From positions 20,767 to 84,766 of the forward strand of contig CAZUHQ010000004.1 in NCBI GenBank assembly GCA_964620605.1: 64,000 bases of DNA. The letters are read 5' to 3'. This DNA is from Thalassotalea_E sp964620605 (lineage in GTDB: Bacteria; Pseudomonadota; Gammaproteobacteria; Enterobacterales; Alteromonadaceae). The position numbers and the translations under genes were made by a program. Shown in pieces: positions 9,280-17,393 of the stretch. The stretch's first letter is position 1. Each line of letters opens with the position of its first letter. The notes beneath the pieces are model-generated. The model was not told the DNA's origin, ran no database searches, and saw only the letters and a program-made list of their open reading frames with translations.

Positions 9280-9400
9280 AGGGTTAAAATGCCTTAAATG
9301 TAATTTTCTGTCAACAGGCAAATTTGCATAGAGTTAGATGATTAATGAATAAACACTGGACAAAAATGTATAGATATTTAATTTTTTGTATGAATAAAGA

Positions 9401-10354
9401 TTAGCTCACCAGGCAATCTGCCAGTTCTTTTGCCGCACACACCTGATTGCGCCCTGAAGTTTTGGCTTTATACAAGGCAATATCGGCGTTGGAGATCAAA
9501 TCTTCATAGCGCTGATCATCATTGGTTAGCATAGCGACCCCAACACTGGTAGAAAAGTTAATACTCTCGCCCTGATAATCGATGATTAACTGCTCCAGGC
9601 TAATGCGAATGCGCTCGGCAACATCCATAGCGCCGGTTAAATCGGTTTCCGGCAAGATCACGGCAAACTCTTCTCCGCCATAACGACCAAATTGATCGCA
9701 AATTCGCAGCAGTGACTGAGTCAATTTAGCCGTTTGTACCAGCACTAGATCACCACATTGATGACCATAAGTATCATTGAGTAGTTTAAAATGATCCAAA
9801 TCGAACATGATCAACGCCAAGCCATGCTGATAACGGCGCGCACGGGCAAACTCTTTCGCTAAGCACTCTTCCCAGTGCTTACGATTATATATTTGTGTTA
9901 AGCCGTCGATTTTGTTCGCTTTCGCCAAATCTTCCAATGCCTTATTAAGCTTTGACTGATAATGACAAACATCGGTAACATCTTCGATTAAAATACAAAT
10001 ATGAGTGATATCTCCATCATTTTCTATCGGTAAAAAGGTACAGTTTTGTGCCATAAAATGGCTATCTGTGGTGATCGGCCTGGTATGAGGTAACTCAAAC
10101 AAATGGTGACGCTGCTCCCAGGAGCAGAAACTGGTAGTTCTCAGCTGTACCACACTGGATAGTTTGCGTTCAAACCACTTGCGCGGCAGCTCGGGAAAAA
10201 CATCAAAAATCACTCGGCCAATCACTTGTTCGATACGCTTATTGGCGTGAATTTGCAAATAACGATTCCACTCTGTGATAGTGAAATTAAGGTCAACCAC
10301 CAGGATCCCAGTATTTAACTGTTCAGCGATAATATTACAAACACTTACTGACAT
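9401..10354 (-). CDS. PAS-GGDEF diguanylate cyclase
   Basis: 317 residues. An N-terminal PAS-like sensor (about 10-130) is followed by a GGDEF domain (about 150-310). The active-site motif is GGEEF at 226-230, and an intact RxxD inhibitory site (RICD, 217-220) lies five residues before it, so it should make cyclic di-GMP from two GTP and be feedback-inhibited. No membrane segment is seen, so it is probably cytosolic. Its start overlaps the stop of the CheC-like gene as TAATG, and that gene in turn overlaps the CheY-like gene, so the three are co-expressed. The PAS ligand is unknown. Confidence 0.9.
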   Translation of the reverse strand: MSVSVCNIIAEQLNTGILVVDLNFTITEWNRYLQIHANKRIEQVIGRVIFDVFPELPRKWFERKLSSVVQLRTTSFCSWEQRHHLFELPHTRPITTDSHFMAQNCTFLPIENDGDITHICILIEDVTDVCHYQSKLNKALEDLAKANKIDGLTQIYNRKHWEECLAKEFARARRYQHGLALIMFDLDHFKLLNDTYGHQCGDLVLVQTAKLTQSLLRICDQFGRYGGEEFAVILPETDLTGAMDVAERIRISLEQLIIDYQGESINFSTSVGVAMLTNDDQRYEDLISNADIALYKAKTSGRNQVCAAKELADCLVS

Positions 10355-10962
10355 TAGTAGGCTTCCAATATTCGATCAATAACGGTGATGATATTGACAA
10401 TCGCAGACTCAGGGATCAGCAAAATCATATCGCAGTTAAATGAATAATCTGTTACCTGATAGCTGATCTTAACTTTTAACGCGACATCCCAGCTAAACGA
10501 TTGCTGCTCAACATGCTCAGAAATCGCCGATGTGGTTGATGATAATAATCTCGGTGCGCTGTAAGACATCTGATTATCGATTTGACTGGCAAAGACATTT
10601 AAAAATGTTGTTGTTAAAATCGAACTCAAATCAATGATCTGTTCTTCTATCGATAATTCATCCGGCTCATAACCGAGCAGATCGGCTAAACGATCAGAAT
10701 CTTTCGGTTGATACATTAACAGGGCTTCACCGCGAATGCCTTCATAACCAAAAAAGCCCTGACTCACTACTGCTACCGCTTGCTCTTCCTGATGTAAGGC
10801 TTCGGTTAAATGCTGCGAGCTCACTTGCTCAATACTCGGCACTTTTAAATAGACAAAGGTATCTAGATAACGAGCAAGTTGATCACTTGCCTGCCCCATG
10901 GCGACATTGATAATTTCTTGCAGGCAATCTTGCTGGTCTTCGGTTAAGTTAAAATGCTTCAT
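10354..10962 (-). CDS. CheC-like chemotaxis phosphatase
   Basis: 202 residues related to the CheC/CheX/FliY CheY-phosphate phosphatases. The first active-site signature E-x2-N-x3-G is present (E16, N19, G23 in EIINVAMG). At the second, pseudo-symmetric site only the Asn (N122 in TFLNVFAS) is seen; the Glu is replaced by Thr. The adjacent, overlapping CheY-like receiver gene is the obvious candidate substrate. A role in dephosphorylating that receiver and so tuning the downstream cyclase is inference from gene order. Confidence 0.78.
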   Translation of the reverse strand: MKHFNLTEDQQDCLQEIINVAMGQASDQLARYLDTFVYLKVPSIEQVSSQHLTEALHQEEQAVAVVSQGFFGYEGIRGEALLMYQPKDSDRLADLLGYEPDELSIEEQIIDLSSILTTTFLNVFASQIDNQMSYSAPRLLSSTTSAISEHVEQQSFSWDVALKVKISYQVTDYSFNCDMILLIPESAIVNIITVIDRILEAY

Positions 10963-11324
10963 ACTAAGCCATATTCTTGCAAGTGATTATTTAAAACATC
11001 TATTTGAACCGGCTTACGCAAAAAAGCTTTCGCGCCCAACTGCAATACTTTATTTTGCATCTCAGGCTGGATATCAGCGGAAATAACAAAGACATCGATG
11101 TCTATTCCCGCATCTTTGATGCCTTCTAGCACCCCAACACCATCAACCACAGGCATGGTTAAATCGAGAAATAAAACATCAAAACGTTGTTTATTTAACA
11201 ACTCAAGCGCCTCGGCACCATTCGTGGCAAGCTGGGCATTTGTAGACAGTGATTCAGGTAAACTCCGCAATACTTGTTTGCGTGCTAGGTTAGAGTCATC
11301 ACAAATTAAAACTGACGAGCTCAT
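10959..11324 (-). CDS. Stand-alone CheY-like response regulator
   Basis: A 121-residue receiver domain with no output domain. The acidic pocket is D9/D10, the phosphoacceptor is D54 (LFLDLTMP), the switch residue is S82 and the invariant lysine is K104 in FLRKPV. It overlaps the CheC-like gene by four bases (ATGA) and is the first gene of the receiver/phosphatase/cyclase operon. No histidine kinase or che genes are adjacent, so its phosphodonor is unknown. Confidence 0.9.
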   Translation of the reverse strand: MSSSVLICDDSNLARKQVLRSLPESLSTNAQLATNGAEALELLNKQRFDVLFLDLTMPVVDGVGVLEGIKDAGIDIDVFVISADIQPEMQNKVLQLGAKAFLRKPVQIDVLNNHLQEYGLV

Positions 11325-11547
11325 AAAGTGGCTATTCCTATATTATTATTTTTATCCTATTAATTTACCTTAAAATAGCCAGGGTGTTAATGATTAATTA
11401 ACCTATTATTGATTTTTTTTTAAACGTTAAACCGCCTCATCAAAGTTAGCGGAAAAGAAAGCCCTGTGGCATAACTGACTGCCACATTAAGTAAAAACAA
11501 ACAGCCAACAAGGCTATTTATTAATTTAAAACTGGATTTACAGCGAT

Positions 11548-11643
11548 TTACAAAATGATCAAGTACTGGATCACAACGATTGATGCAATCGCTGAAAGCA
11601 AATAAATACTGGCTATTTTCCAGTTGTAACGACGCATTTTCAT
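11548..11643 (-). CDS. Putative 31-residue single-span membrane peptide
   Basis: A short reading frame from the ATG at 11643: a basic start (MKMRRYNWK), then one hydrophobic span of about 20 residues (IASIYLLSAIASIVVIQYLI), then TAA. It is preceded by a strong Shine-Dalgarno sequence, GAGGAGTTGTT, directly before ATG. A longer overlapping frame (78 codons from 11656) starts inside this ribosome site and has none of its own, so I prefer the short product. The topology would be positive-inside with a periplasmic C-terminus. It lies 223 bp upstream of the CheY-like gene on the same strand, with a weak 7-bp inverted repeat at 11465-11486 between them. I do not recognise the peptide. Confidence 0.5.
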   Translation of the reverse strand: MKMRRYNWKIASIYLLSAIASIVVIQYLIIL

Positions 11644-11872
11644 AACAACTCCTCATAATAAGTTTGCAGTCAAATAACTGACACTGTTATATTTTTTTGA
11701 TAATCAGTACTTAAAACAAACAATTATTATGCCAACATCCGTTATAAGCGACAGACACTAGCCCCCCGCTTTGGCATAACAAGTTCAGCGCAGCTTTCCC
11801 AGAACATTTTTTTCAAAAAAACGAGAAAGTAGCGATAACTTATTAATTATTATGGCGCATTTTTAAGATATT

Positions 11873-12580
11873 TCACGGCCAGCTTAAATAAACTTGATGC
11901 TGCTTAAGCCAGTACTTAGCAGTTTGATATTCAGGAAAGTGCTGTTTAACCAAAGTCCAAAAATCAGGGCTATGGTTTAAGTGCTTCAAATGACATAGTT
12001 CATGGACGATGACATAATCAATCACCCAGTCAGGCACCATGGCCAATAAATAATTAAAACTCACGGCACCCCGGCTATCACAGCTGCCCCAACGCGCTTT
12101 ATAACGCCTGATTTTAACGCTAGTCGGGGTCAGTGCTATTCTTTGTACAAACTGGGGCAACCTATCTTCAATGAACTGCTCCAGCTGCTGATGAAACCAG
12201 AATTCCAGTTGGCGTTTAATGGCTTGACTTTGAATCTCGGCATCTGCTGTTTGATATCGCCGGTTTAACGTAACTTCAATACCATGATCGTCTTCACTAA
12301 CCTTATTTTTTCTAGCAAAGACAATACGTAGGCTTTTTTTGCTTCCTTGATGCCATAGCTGACCACCATCTTCTAGACGATTTTCCTGAGCTTTATTATT
12401 AACGGATTTTTGCTGTGAGAGTTGTAGTTTTGCCAGGATCCATGGCTTTTTATTATCAACAAGCTGATGGATATAAGTTTCAGAGACACCAAAAGGCGCT
12501 CTAACAATGAGGCGATTAGATTTAATCTCAATGGCGATAGTTTTACGTCGGGCACTTCTGACTAACTGATAATCAAGCAC
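11873..12580 (-). CDS. YgjP-like (DUF45) zinc metallopeptidase
   Basis: 235 residues of the YgjP/DUF45 family, a gluzincin-like fold near the SprT and M48 peptidases. The zinc motif HExxH is in VIVHELCHLKHLNHSPDFW near residue 190, and the conserved RWGSC element lies upstream of it. It starts at a GTG at 12580. The function in bacteria is poorly defined. It lies 43 bp after yebG on the same strand and could be co-transcribed with it. Confidence 0.85.
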   Translation of the reverse strand: MLDYQLVRSARRKTIAIEIKSNRLIVRAPFGVSETYIHQLVDNKKPWILAKLQLSQQKSVNNKAQENRLEDGGQLWHQGSKKSLRIVFARKNKVSEDDHGIEVTLNRRYQTADAEIQSQAIKRQLEFWFHQQLEQFIEDRLPQFVQRIALTPTSVKIRRYKARWGSCDSRGAVSFNYLLAMVPDWVIDYVIVHELCHLKHLNHSPDFWTLVKQHFPEYQTAKYWLKQHQVYLSWP

Positions 12581-12623
12581 TATCTTCTATCTTGTTAATG
12601 AACAACTAATGCTGGCATTAGGG

Positions 12624-12953
12624 TTATGCTGCATCATTCGTTTTATCGGCTAAGACCTGACTTTCCTTGTTATCAGTTGCCTTTTCAGCAGATTTTTTAG
12701 CAACAGGCTTTTTAACCGGCTTTGGCTTTTTCGCCTGCAAGGCGATCAAGACGTCTTCTCGGTGTTTCGCCAGGTAAATACTCAACTCTTCACGAATAGC
12801 TTCAGATAATTCGACCGGTGCGGTTTCAAACATCTCGGCAAGATTGTCAGCCATGTCTAACATCTTGTCATATTCGTCTGCGGCTTTCTTATCCATAAAT
12901 GTTTTTACCTCCACGCCTTGTCTGATGACAACAAATCGACTTTCAACTGCCAT
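12624..12953 (-). CDS. yebG: YebG family SOS-regulated protein
   Basis: 109 residues. The first 55 match YebG: MAVESRFVVIRQGVEVKTF, then the KKAADEYDKMLDMADNL block. The C-terminus is a lysine/proline/alanine-rich tail, probably disordered. YebG is LexA-controlled in Escherichia coli and its molecular role is unclear. The start at 12953 has an AGGGA ribosome site, and a LexA-type box lies 113 bp upstream, which supports both identity and regulation. Confidence 0.9.
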   Translation of the reverse strand: MAVESRFVVIRQGVEVKTFMDKKAADEYDKMLDMADNLAEMFETAPVELSEAIREELSIYLAKHREDVLIALQAKKPKPVKKPVAKKSAEKATDNKESQVLADKTNDAA

Positions 12954-13065
12954 TGTTTTCCCTTAAATTAACCAAATGTGATAATTAACGTTTTATATTA
13001 AATCAGCCGAGGGCACAATAAAAGTGATGAAAATTCATCCAACCTCGATGATTGCCAGCCTCAAA

Positions 13066-13083
13066 ACTGTATATAACAACAGT
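13066..13083 (-). promoter_or_regulatory. LexA (SOS) box upstream of yebG
   Basis: ACTGTATATAACAACAGT, that is CTGT-N8-ACAG with one further complementary base on each side. This fits the gammaproteobacterial LexA consensus. It sits between the aceA terminator and yebG, the gene it most plausibly controls. Confidence 0.85.
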
Positions 13084-13100
13084 ATTTTACCCGGTTAATA

Positions 13101-13137
13101 AAAAAGCGCAACTCCAAATTCAGGAGTTGCGCTTTTT
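13101..13137 (-). terminator. aceA terminator
   Basis: Perfect 15-bp arms (13101-13115 and 13123-13137) with a 7-base loop and terminal A/T runs, 30 bp after the aceA stop. It separates aceA from yebG. Confidence 0.9.
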
Positions 13138-13167
13138 AATATTTGCTTTTCTGATGCTATAAAATTA

Positions 13168-14769
13168 TTAAGCGATGTTAGCAAACTGGTTCATGGTATT
13201 GTCTTTACCGGCTGCTTTTAGCGCTGCTTCACCAGCAAAATATTCCTTATGATCGTCACCCATATCAGAACCTGCCATGTTCTGATGTTTGACACAGGCA
13301 ATGCCCTGACGAATTTCCTGGCGCTGAACATTTAAGACATAACCTAGCATCCCTTGCTCGCCAAAGTATTCTTTTGCCAGGTTATCCGTCGACAGTGCCG
13401 CTGTGTGGTAAGTTGGCAAGGTAATTAAATGATGGAAAATACCCGCCTGTTGTGCCGCATCGGCCTGGAAGGTACGGATCTTCTCATCAGCACGCTTTGC
13501 CAGTTCAGTTTTATCATAGTCAGCACTCATTAACCTGTCTCGCTCAAAAGCAGAAACATCCTCACCGGCCTCGACCATGGCATCAAACACCTGCTGGCGG
13601 AAGTTTAATGTCCAGTTAAACGATGGCGAATTGTTATAAACCAGCTTGGCATTTGGCACTACCTTGCGGATCTCATTGACCATACCGCCGATTTGCCCGA
13701 TATGCGGTTTTTCTGTTTCAATCCAGATCAAATCCGCTCCATTTTGCAGCGAAGTAATACAATCAAGTACGCAGCGTGCTTCCCCTGTGCCTTTTTTAAA
13801 TTGATACAAATTACTCGCTAAACGTTTAGGGCGTACCAATTTGCCATTTTGCTTGATAATGACATCACCATTGCCTAAGTCCGCTTCACTGACTTCATCG
13901 CAATCAAGGAAGCTATTGTACTGGTCGCCTAAATCGCCTGGCGTTTTAGTGACCGCTATTTGCTTAGTTAACCCTGCACCTAGAGAATCAGTACGGGCGA
14001 CGATAACGCCATCATCAACACCAAGTTCCATAAAGGCGTAACGCACAGCATTAATTTTCGCTAAAAAGTCTTCATGAGGTACTGTTACTTTACCATCCTG
14101 ATGACCACATTGTTTTTCATCCGACACCTGGTTTTCGATTTGAATACAGCAGGCACCGGCTTCAATCATTTGTTTTGCCATTAAATAAGTTGCTTCAGCA
14201 TTACCAAAACCTGCGTCGATATCGGCAATAATAGGCACGACATGAGTCACATGGCCGTCAATTCTTGCCTGAACTTCCACTTCTTTAACTTGGTCGCCTT
14301 GCTCACGTGCCGCATCCAGTTCACGAAATAATCCGCCAAGTTCGCGAGCATCAGCCTGGCGTAAAAAGGTATAAAGTTCTTTGATCAAGCTGGCAACCGA
14401 GGTTTTTTCATGCATTGACTGATCCGGCAATGGGCCAAACTCAGAACGCAGTGCCGCCACCATCCAGCCGGATAAATACAAGTAACGGCGATCGGTATTT
14501 TCAAAATGCTTTTTAATGGAAATCATTTTTTGCTGACCGATAAAACCATGCCAGCAACCGAGCGACTGAGTATATTTACTCGGATCCTGATCGTAGGTTT
14601 CCATGTCTTTACGCATAATAGCTGCAGTATATTTCGCTATATCCAGCCCAGTTTTAAACTGGTTTTGCATACGCATGCGAGCAACGGATTCAGGATTAAT
14701 CGCTTGCCATGTTTTTTGCGATCCCAGTTGGGTGGTTAAATCTTCAATTTGTTGGCGATAATTAGTCAT
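13168..14769 (-). CDS. aceA: Isocitrate lyase
   Basis: Cleaves isocitrate to glyoxylate and succinate, the first glyoxylate-shunt step. The predicted 533 residues match the long Pseudomonas-type subfamily rather than the 434-residue enteric enzyme. The catalytic-loop cysteine is in EKQCGHQDGK (KKCGH in the enteric enzyme), and the metal and substrate segments VARTDSLGAGLT and WIETEKP are seen. I use the ATG at 14769 (MTNYRQQIEDL), preceded by GGGAG; the frame extends twelve codons further without a better ribosome site. The enzyme partner glcB and a LysR-LrgAB unit lie on the other side of the shared 312-bp intergenic region. Confidence 0.95.
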   Translation of the reverse strand: MTNYRQQIEDLTTQLGSQKTWQAINPESVARMRMQNQFKTGLDIAKYTAAIMRKDMETYDQDPSKYTQSLGCWHGFIGQQKMISIKKHFENTDRRYLYLSGWMVAALRSEFGPLPDQSMHEKTSVASLIKELYTFLRQADARELGGLFRELDAAREQGDQVKEVEVQARIDGHVTHVVPIIADIDAGFGNAEATYLMAKQMIEAGACCIQIENQVSDEKQCGHQDGKVTVPHEDFLAKINAVRYAFMELGVDDGVIVARTDSLGAGLTKQIAVTKTPGDLGDQYNSFLDCDEVSEADLGNGDVIIKQNGKLVRPKRLASNLYQFKKGTGEARCVLDCITSLQNGADLIWIETEKPHIGQIGGMVNEIRKVVPNAKLVYNNSPSFNWTLNFRQQVFDAMVEAGEDVSAFERDRLMSADYDKTELAKRADEKIRTFQADAAQQAGIFHHLITLPTYHTAALSTDNLAKEYFGEQGMLGYVLNVQRQEIRQGIACVKHQNMAGSDMGDDHKEYFAGEAALKAAGKDNTMNQFANIA

Positions 14770-15081
14770 TTGTTTGATCTCCCGGCACATATGGTGCGTA
14801 AACAATTTTGTAAATGAATTGCTAAGTTGTCATAGCGAACAACAAAAAGACTAAACCAGCGGTTAAACATTAATGAAATATATATTTTTTATCACCACCA
14901 TTCATATTCTAAATAAAGCTTATCAATTAAAACACATTTTAATAAAAATCAAATAGATAGCAAAATGAAAAAGGAGTCAGAAAATATAAACTCGATAGAT
15001 GGTCGACTAAAATCTACTTGATCTCGGCGTCAAATAATGACATATAGTTTATTTATCATTTTTATGAAAAGTATTTAGTAT
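14770..15081. other. Divergent intergenic region aceA / LysR
   Basis: 312 bp, strongly AT-rich, between two divergent start codons. It must carry the aceA promoter and that of the LysR-LrgAB unit. I could not pick a single operator or promoter with confidence. Confidence 0.5.
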
Positions 15082-16026
15082 ATGAATATATCGAAAATCG
15101 ATCTTAATCTGTTGATTTATCTGGATGTATTGTTAAGGGAGAAAAATGTCACCCGGGCAGCCAGCCAATTAAACATTACTCAGCCGGCAATGAGCAATGG
15201 TCTCAAACGCTTAAGAACGCTATTTAATGATCCTATTTTAGTGAGAACCTCTGACGGCATGGTACCGACAGAACGCGCCCGTTCGTTATCACCGGTGATC
15301 CGTAAAATCCTGCTCGAGCTGGAAGAAGCCTTACAAGGCGAAGAAGAGTTTAACGAACAGCACAGCCATAGAGTGTTTCGCATCATGGCCAGTGATTATG
15401 CTGCCTCGACCCTGTTGCCAGGCTTATTGAGAAAAGTGAATCGCATCGCGCCCAATGTCACCATAGATATCATGACCCCAAGTGATGTTAACTTCCACGA
15501 TGTTGAAGCAGGTAAAATAGACATGGCAATTAACCGTTTTGATGAGTTGCCTCAGTCTTTCCATCAAAAAACCATCTGGCGTGATGGCTTTTCCTGCCTG
15601 CTCAGTGCCGATAACGGAGTAGTAACCAAGTTTAATCTCAATACTTATCTGGCTTGCAAGCACGTTTGGGTTTCTAAAACCGGCTTTGGTGTCGGCGTTG
15701 GTATGGATCCTAAAGATGTACAAAAACTCGGCTGGGTTGATGAAGCGTTAGCCCGTCTAGGTAAAAAGCGTGATATTAAGGTTTTTACCCGTAACTACCA
15801 TGTCGCCATGCAACTTGCTTATGAAGATGGTCTGGTAGCAACCCTGCCAACCAAAGCAGCGATGCTGCATAAAGACGATACGAACTATACAATATTAAAG
15901 CCGCCATTTGACATTCCTGATATCGAGTTAAAAATGATCTGGAGCCCATTATTGCATCATGACGCCAGCCATGTCTGGTTTAGACAATTAGTGATTGAAA
16001 CCGCCAACGATCATGATAAAAACTAG
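15082..16026 (+). CDS. LysR-family transcriptional regulator
   Basis: 314 residues. The N-terminal winged helix-turn-helix (about 5-65) is typical: LLIYLDVLLREKNVTRAASQ, then LNITQPAMSNGLKRLR. The rest is a periplasmic-binding-type effector domain of the NodD/PcpR-like LysR group. It is divergent from aceA and only 9 bp upstream of the LrgA-like gene, with which it forms an operon. LysR proteins usually control the divergent gene and their own unit, so aceA, lrgAB and perhaps glcB are candidate targets; the effector is unknown. Confidence 0.9.
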   Translation: MNISKIDLNLLIYLDVLLREKNVTRAASQLNITQPAMSNGLKRLRTLFNDPILVRTSDGMVPTERARSLSPVIRKILLELEEALQGEEEFNEQHSHRVFRIMASDYAASTLLPGLLRKVNRIAPNVTIDIMTPSDVNFHDVEAGKIDMAINRFDELPQSFHQKTIWRDGFSCLLSADNGVVTKFNLNTYLACKHVWVSKTGFGVGVGMDPKDVQKLGWVDEALARLGKKRDIKVFTRNYHVAMQLAYEDGLVATLPTKAAMLHKDDTNYTILKPPFDIPDIELKMIWSPLLHHDASHVWFRQLVIETANDHDKN

Positions 16027-16035
16027 TACGCCCTA

Positions 16036-16392
16036 ATGAAAAACGCTGTTTATACGCTGGTATTTATCGCTATTAGTGTAGCAATAGGTCATTGCATATA
16101 CGCTTGGTTTTCCGGGCTACCGGCGAGCTTATATGGCATGATCATCTTTACTCTGTTACTGCATTTTAAGCTATGTAGGGCAGACAAGGTGCAACAGACC
16201 ATTCAATGGGCTTTACGTCATATGGGAGTGTGCTTTGTGCCTGCCGGCGTCGGTATTATTAATCATTATTCACTGATCAAACAGCACGGCCTGGTGTTGG
16301 TCGCTATCACTTTTGTCACGACATTTTTATTACTAACTATGATCGGCATCGTTTTTCAACTGTTCGAACATAAAAAACCAGCCAATCACTGA
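16036..16392 (+). CDS. LrgA/CidA family membrane protein
   Basis: 118 residues with four predicted membrane spans and the family features LPASLYGMIIFTLLL and FVPAGVGIINHYSL. LrgA/CidA proteins were first described as holin-like, but LrgAB-type pairs are now linked to transport of small organic acids: the plant homologue PLGG1 moves glycolate and glycerate, and the Bacillus subtilis pair moves pyruvate. It is nine bases after the LysR gene and one base before the LrgB gene. The glyoxylate-shunt setting favours a transport role (inference). Confidence 0.88.
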   Translation: MKNAVYTLVFIAISVAIGHCIYAWFSGLPASLYGMIIFTLLLHFKLCRADKVQQTIQWALRHMGVCFVPAGVGIINHYSLIKQHGLVLVAITFVTTFLLLTMIGIVFQLFEHKKPANH

Positions 16393-16393
16393 T

Positions 16394-17089
16394 ATGATCT
16401 TTATGCTCTACTCACTCGGTTTCTGCCTGCTAACCATCGGCACCTATCATGGCTTTGCCTTGCTGCAGGTAAAAACACAAAAGTTGTGGCTCAATCCGAT
16501 GTTACTCACCATCTTATTATTGATCGGCTGTTTACTTGTGCTAAAAATTGACTACCCGCTTTATCAAGAATCCACTCAAGCATTGAGTTGGCTGTTAGAG
16601 CCAGCGGTTGTTGCCCTTGGCTATCCGCTCTATCAGCAGTTCGCCAGTATTCGCAGACAATGGAAAAAGATCACTCTGGTATTATCCGTTGGCGCCATTT
16701 TCGTTATCAGCATCAGTTACCTTAGCACACTATTACTGGTACAAATGCCTGCGATTGCGGTGTCATTATCACTTAAATCTATCACTACACCGATAGGCAT
16801 AGCGTTAACCGAACAACTCAATGGCAATAGCGCCATTACCGCATTTGCCATTATCCTGGCTGGTTTATTTGGTGCAATTTGGGGAATCAAATGGCTTAAC
16901 TTTATTGGTGTCAATTCACCCGCGGCTCAAGGTTTGGCCATAGGTAGCGCCAGCCATGCTCTGGGCACAGCGACCATCAGCCAGATAAGCTTCCAACACG
17001 CCGCCTATAGTTCGCTAGCACTAATTTTATCGGCAACTATCACCGCAGTTATCGCTCCTTCTTTAATTTTCTATCTACCGCTACTCTAG
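16394..17089 (+). CDS. LrgB family membrane protein
   Basis: 231 residues, a polytopic inner-membrane protein with the LrgB signatures LKSITTPIGIALTEQLNG and GSASHALGTATI. It is the partner of the preceding LrgA-like protein; the two genes are separated by a single base and surely co-translated. The plant PLGG1 glycolate/glycerate carrier is a fusion of the same two domains. I infer an organic-acid carrier subunit; the substrate is not visible from the sequence. Confidence 0.9.
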   Translation: MIFMLYSLGFCLLTIGTYHGFALLQVKTQKLWLNPMLLTILLLIGCLLVLKIDYPLYQESTQALSWLLEPAVVALGYPLYQQFASIRRQWKKITLVLSVGAIFVISISYLSTLLLVQMPAIAVSLSLKSITTPIGIALTEQLNGNSAITAFAIILAGLFGAIWGIKWLNFIGVNSPAAQGLAIGSASHALGTATISQISFQHAAYSSLALILSATITAVIAPSLIFYLPLL

Positions 17090-17393
17090 CTATCTTATAC
17101 AACAAACATTCACAGGATTTAGTAAAAACACAAAATAATAAATTTAATGAATACCAATTATCATTAATAACAATACCAGCAGCTAATCACTAACAAAAAT
17201 CCCAAATAATAATTAAATTACAAACAGTTAAATAAATTTATCAACTAAAGAATCAACGAAATATTGGCGTTGAAATTCCTACTATGGCTAACCGGCTATT
17301 GTCAGCAGCGATATTTATCCCTAAATTCGCTGTTATTAAAAGTTAGAACCCAGCTAGAAAGTTTTCTGCCAGACATCCACCTAAGGAGCTGCT
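17090..17393. other. Intergenic region before malate synthase
   Basis: 304 bp, very AT-rich, between the lrgB-like gene and glcB on the same strand. It presumably holds the glcB promoter. I see no hairpin with a T-tract and no conserved RNA element. Confidence 0.4.

Noticed and set aside
9280..9314. thr promoter at the TTGACA hexamer
   Set aside because: At 17-bp spacing the -10 would be CATTTT and transcription would begin at the leader start codon, leaving no ribosome site, so the promoter is not assigned.
11420..11656. 78-codon ORF as a gene
   Set aside because: Its start codon overlaps the Shine-Dalgarno sequence of the better-supported 31-residue frame, and it has no ribosome site of its own.
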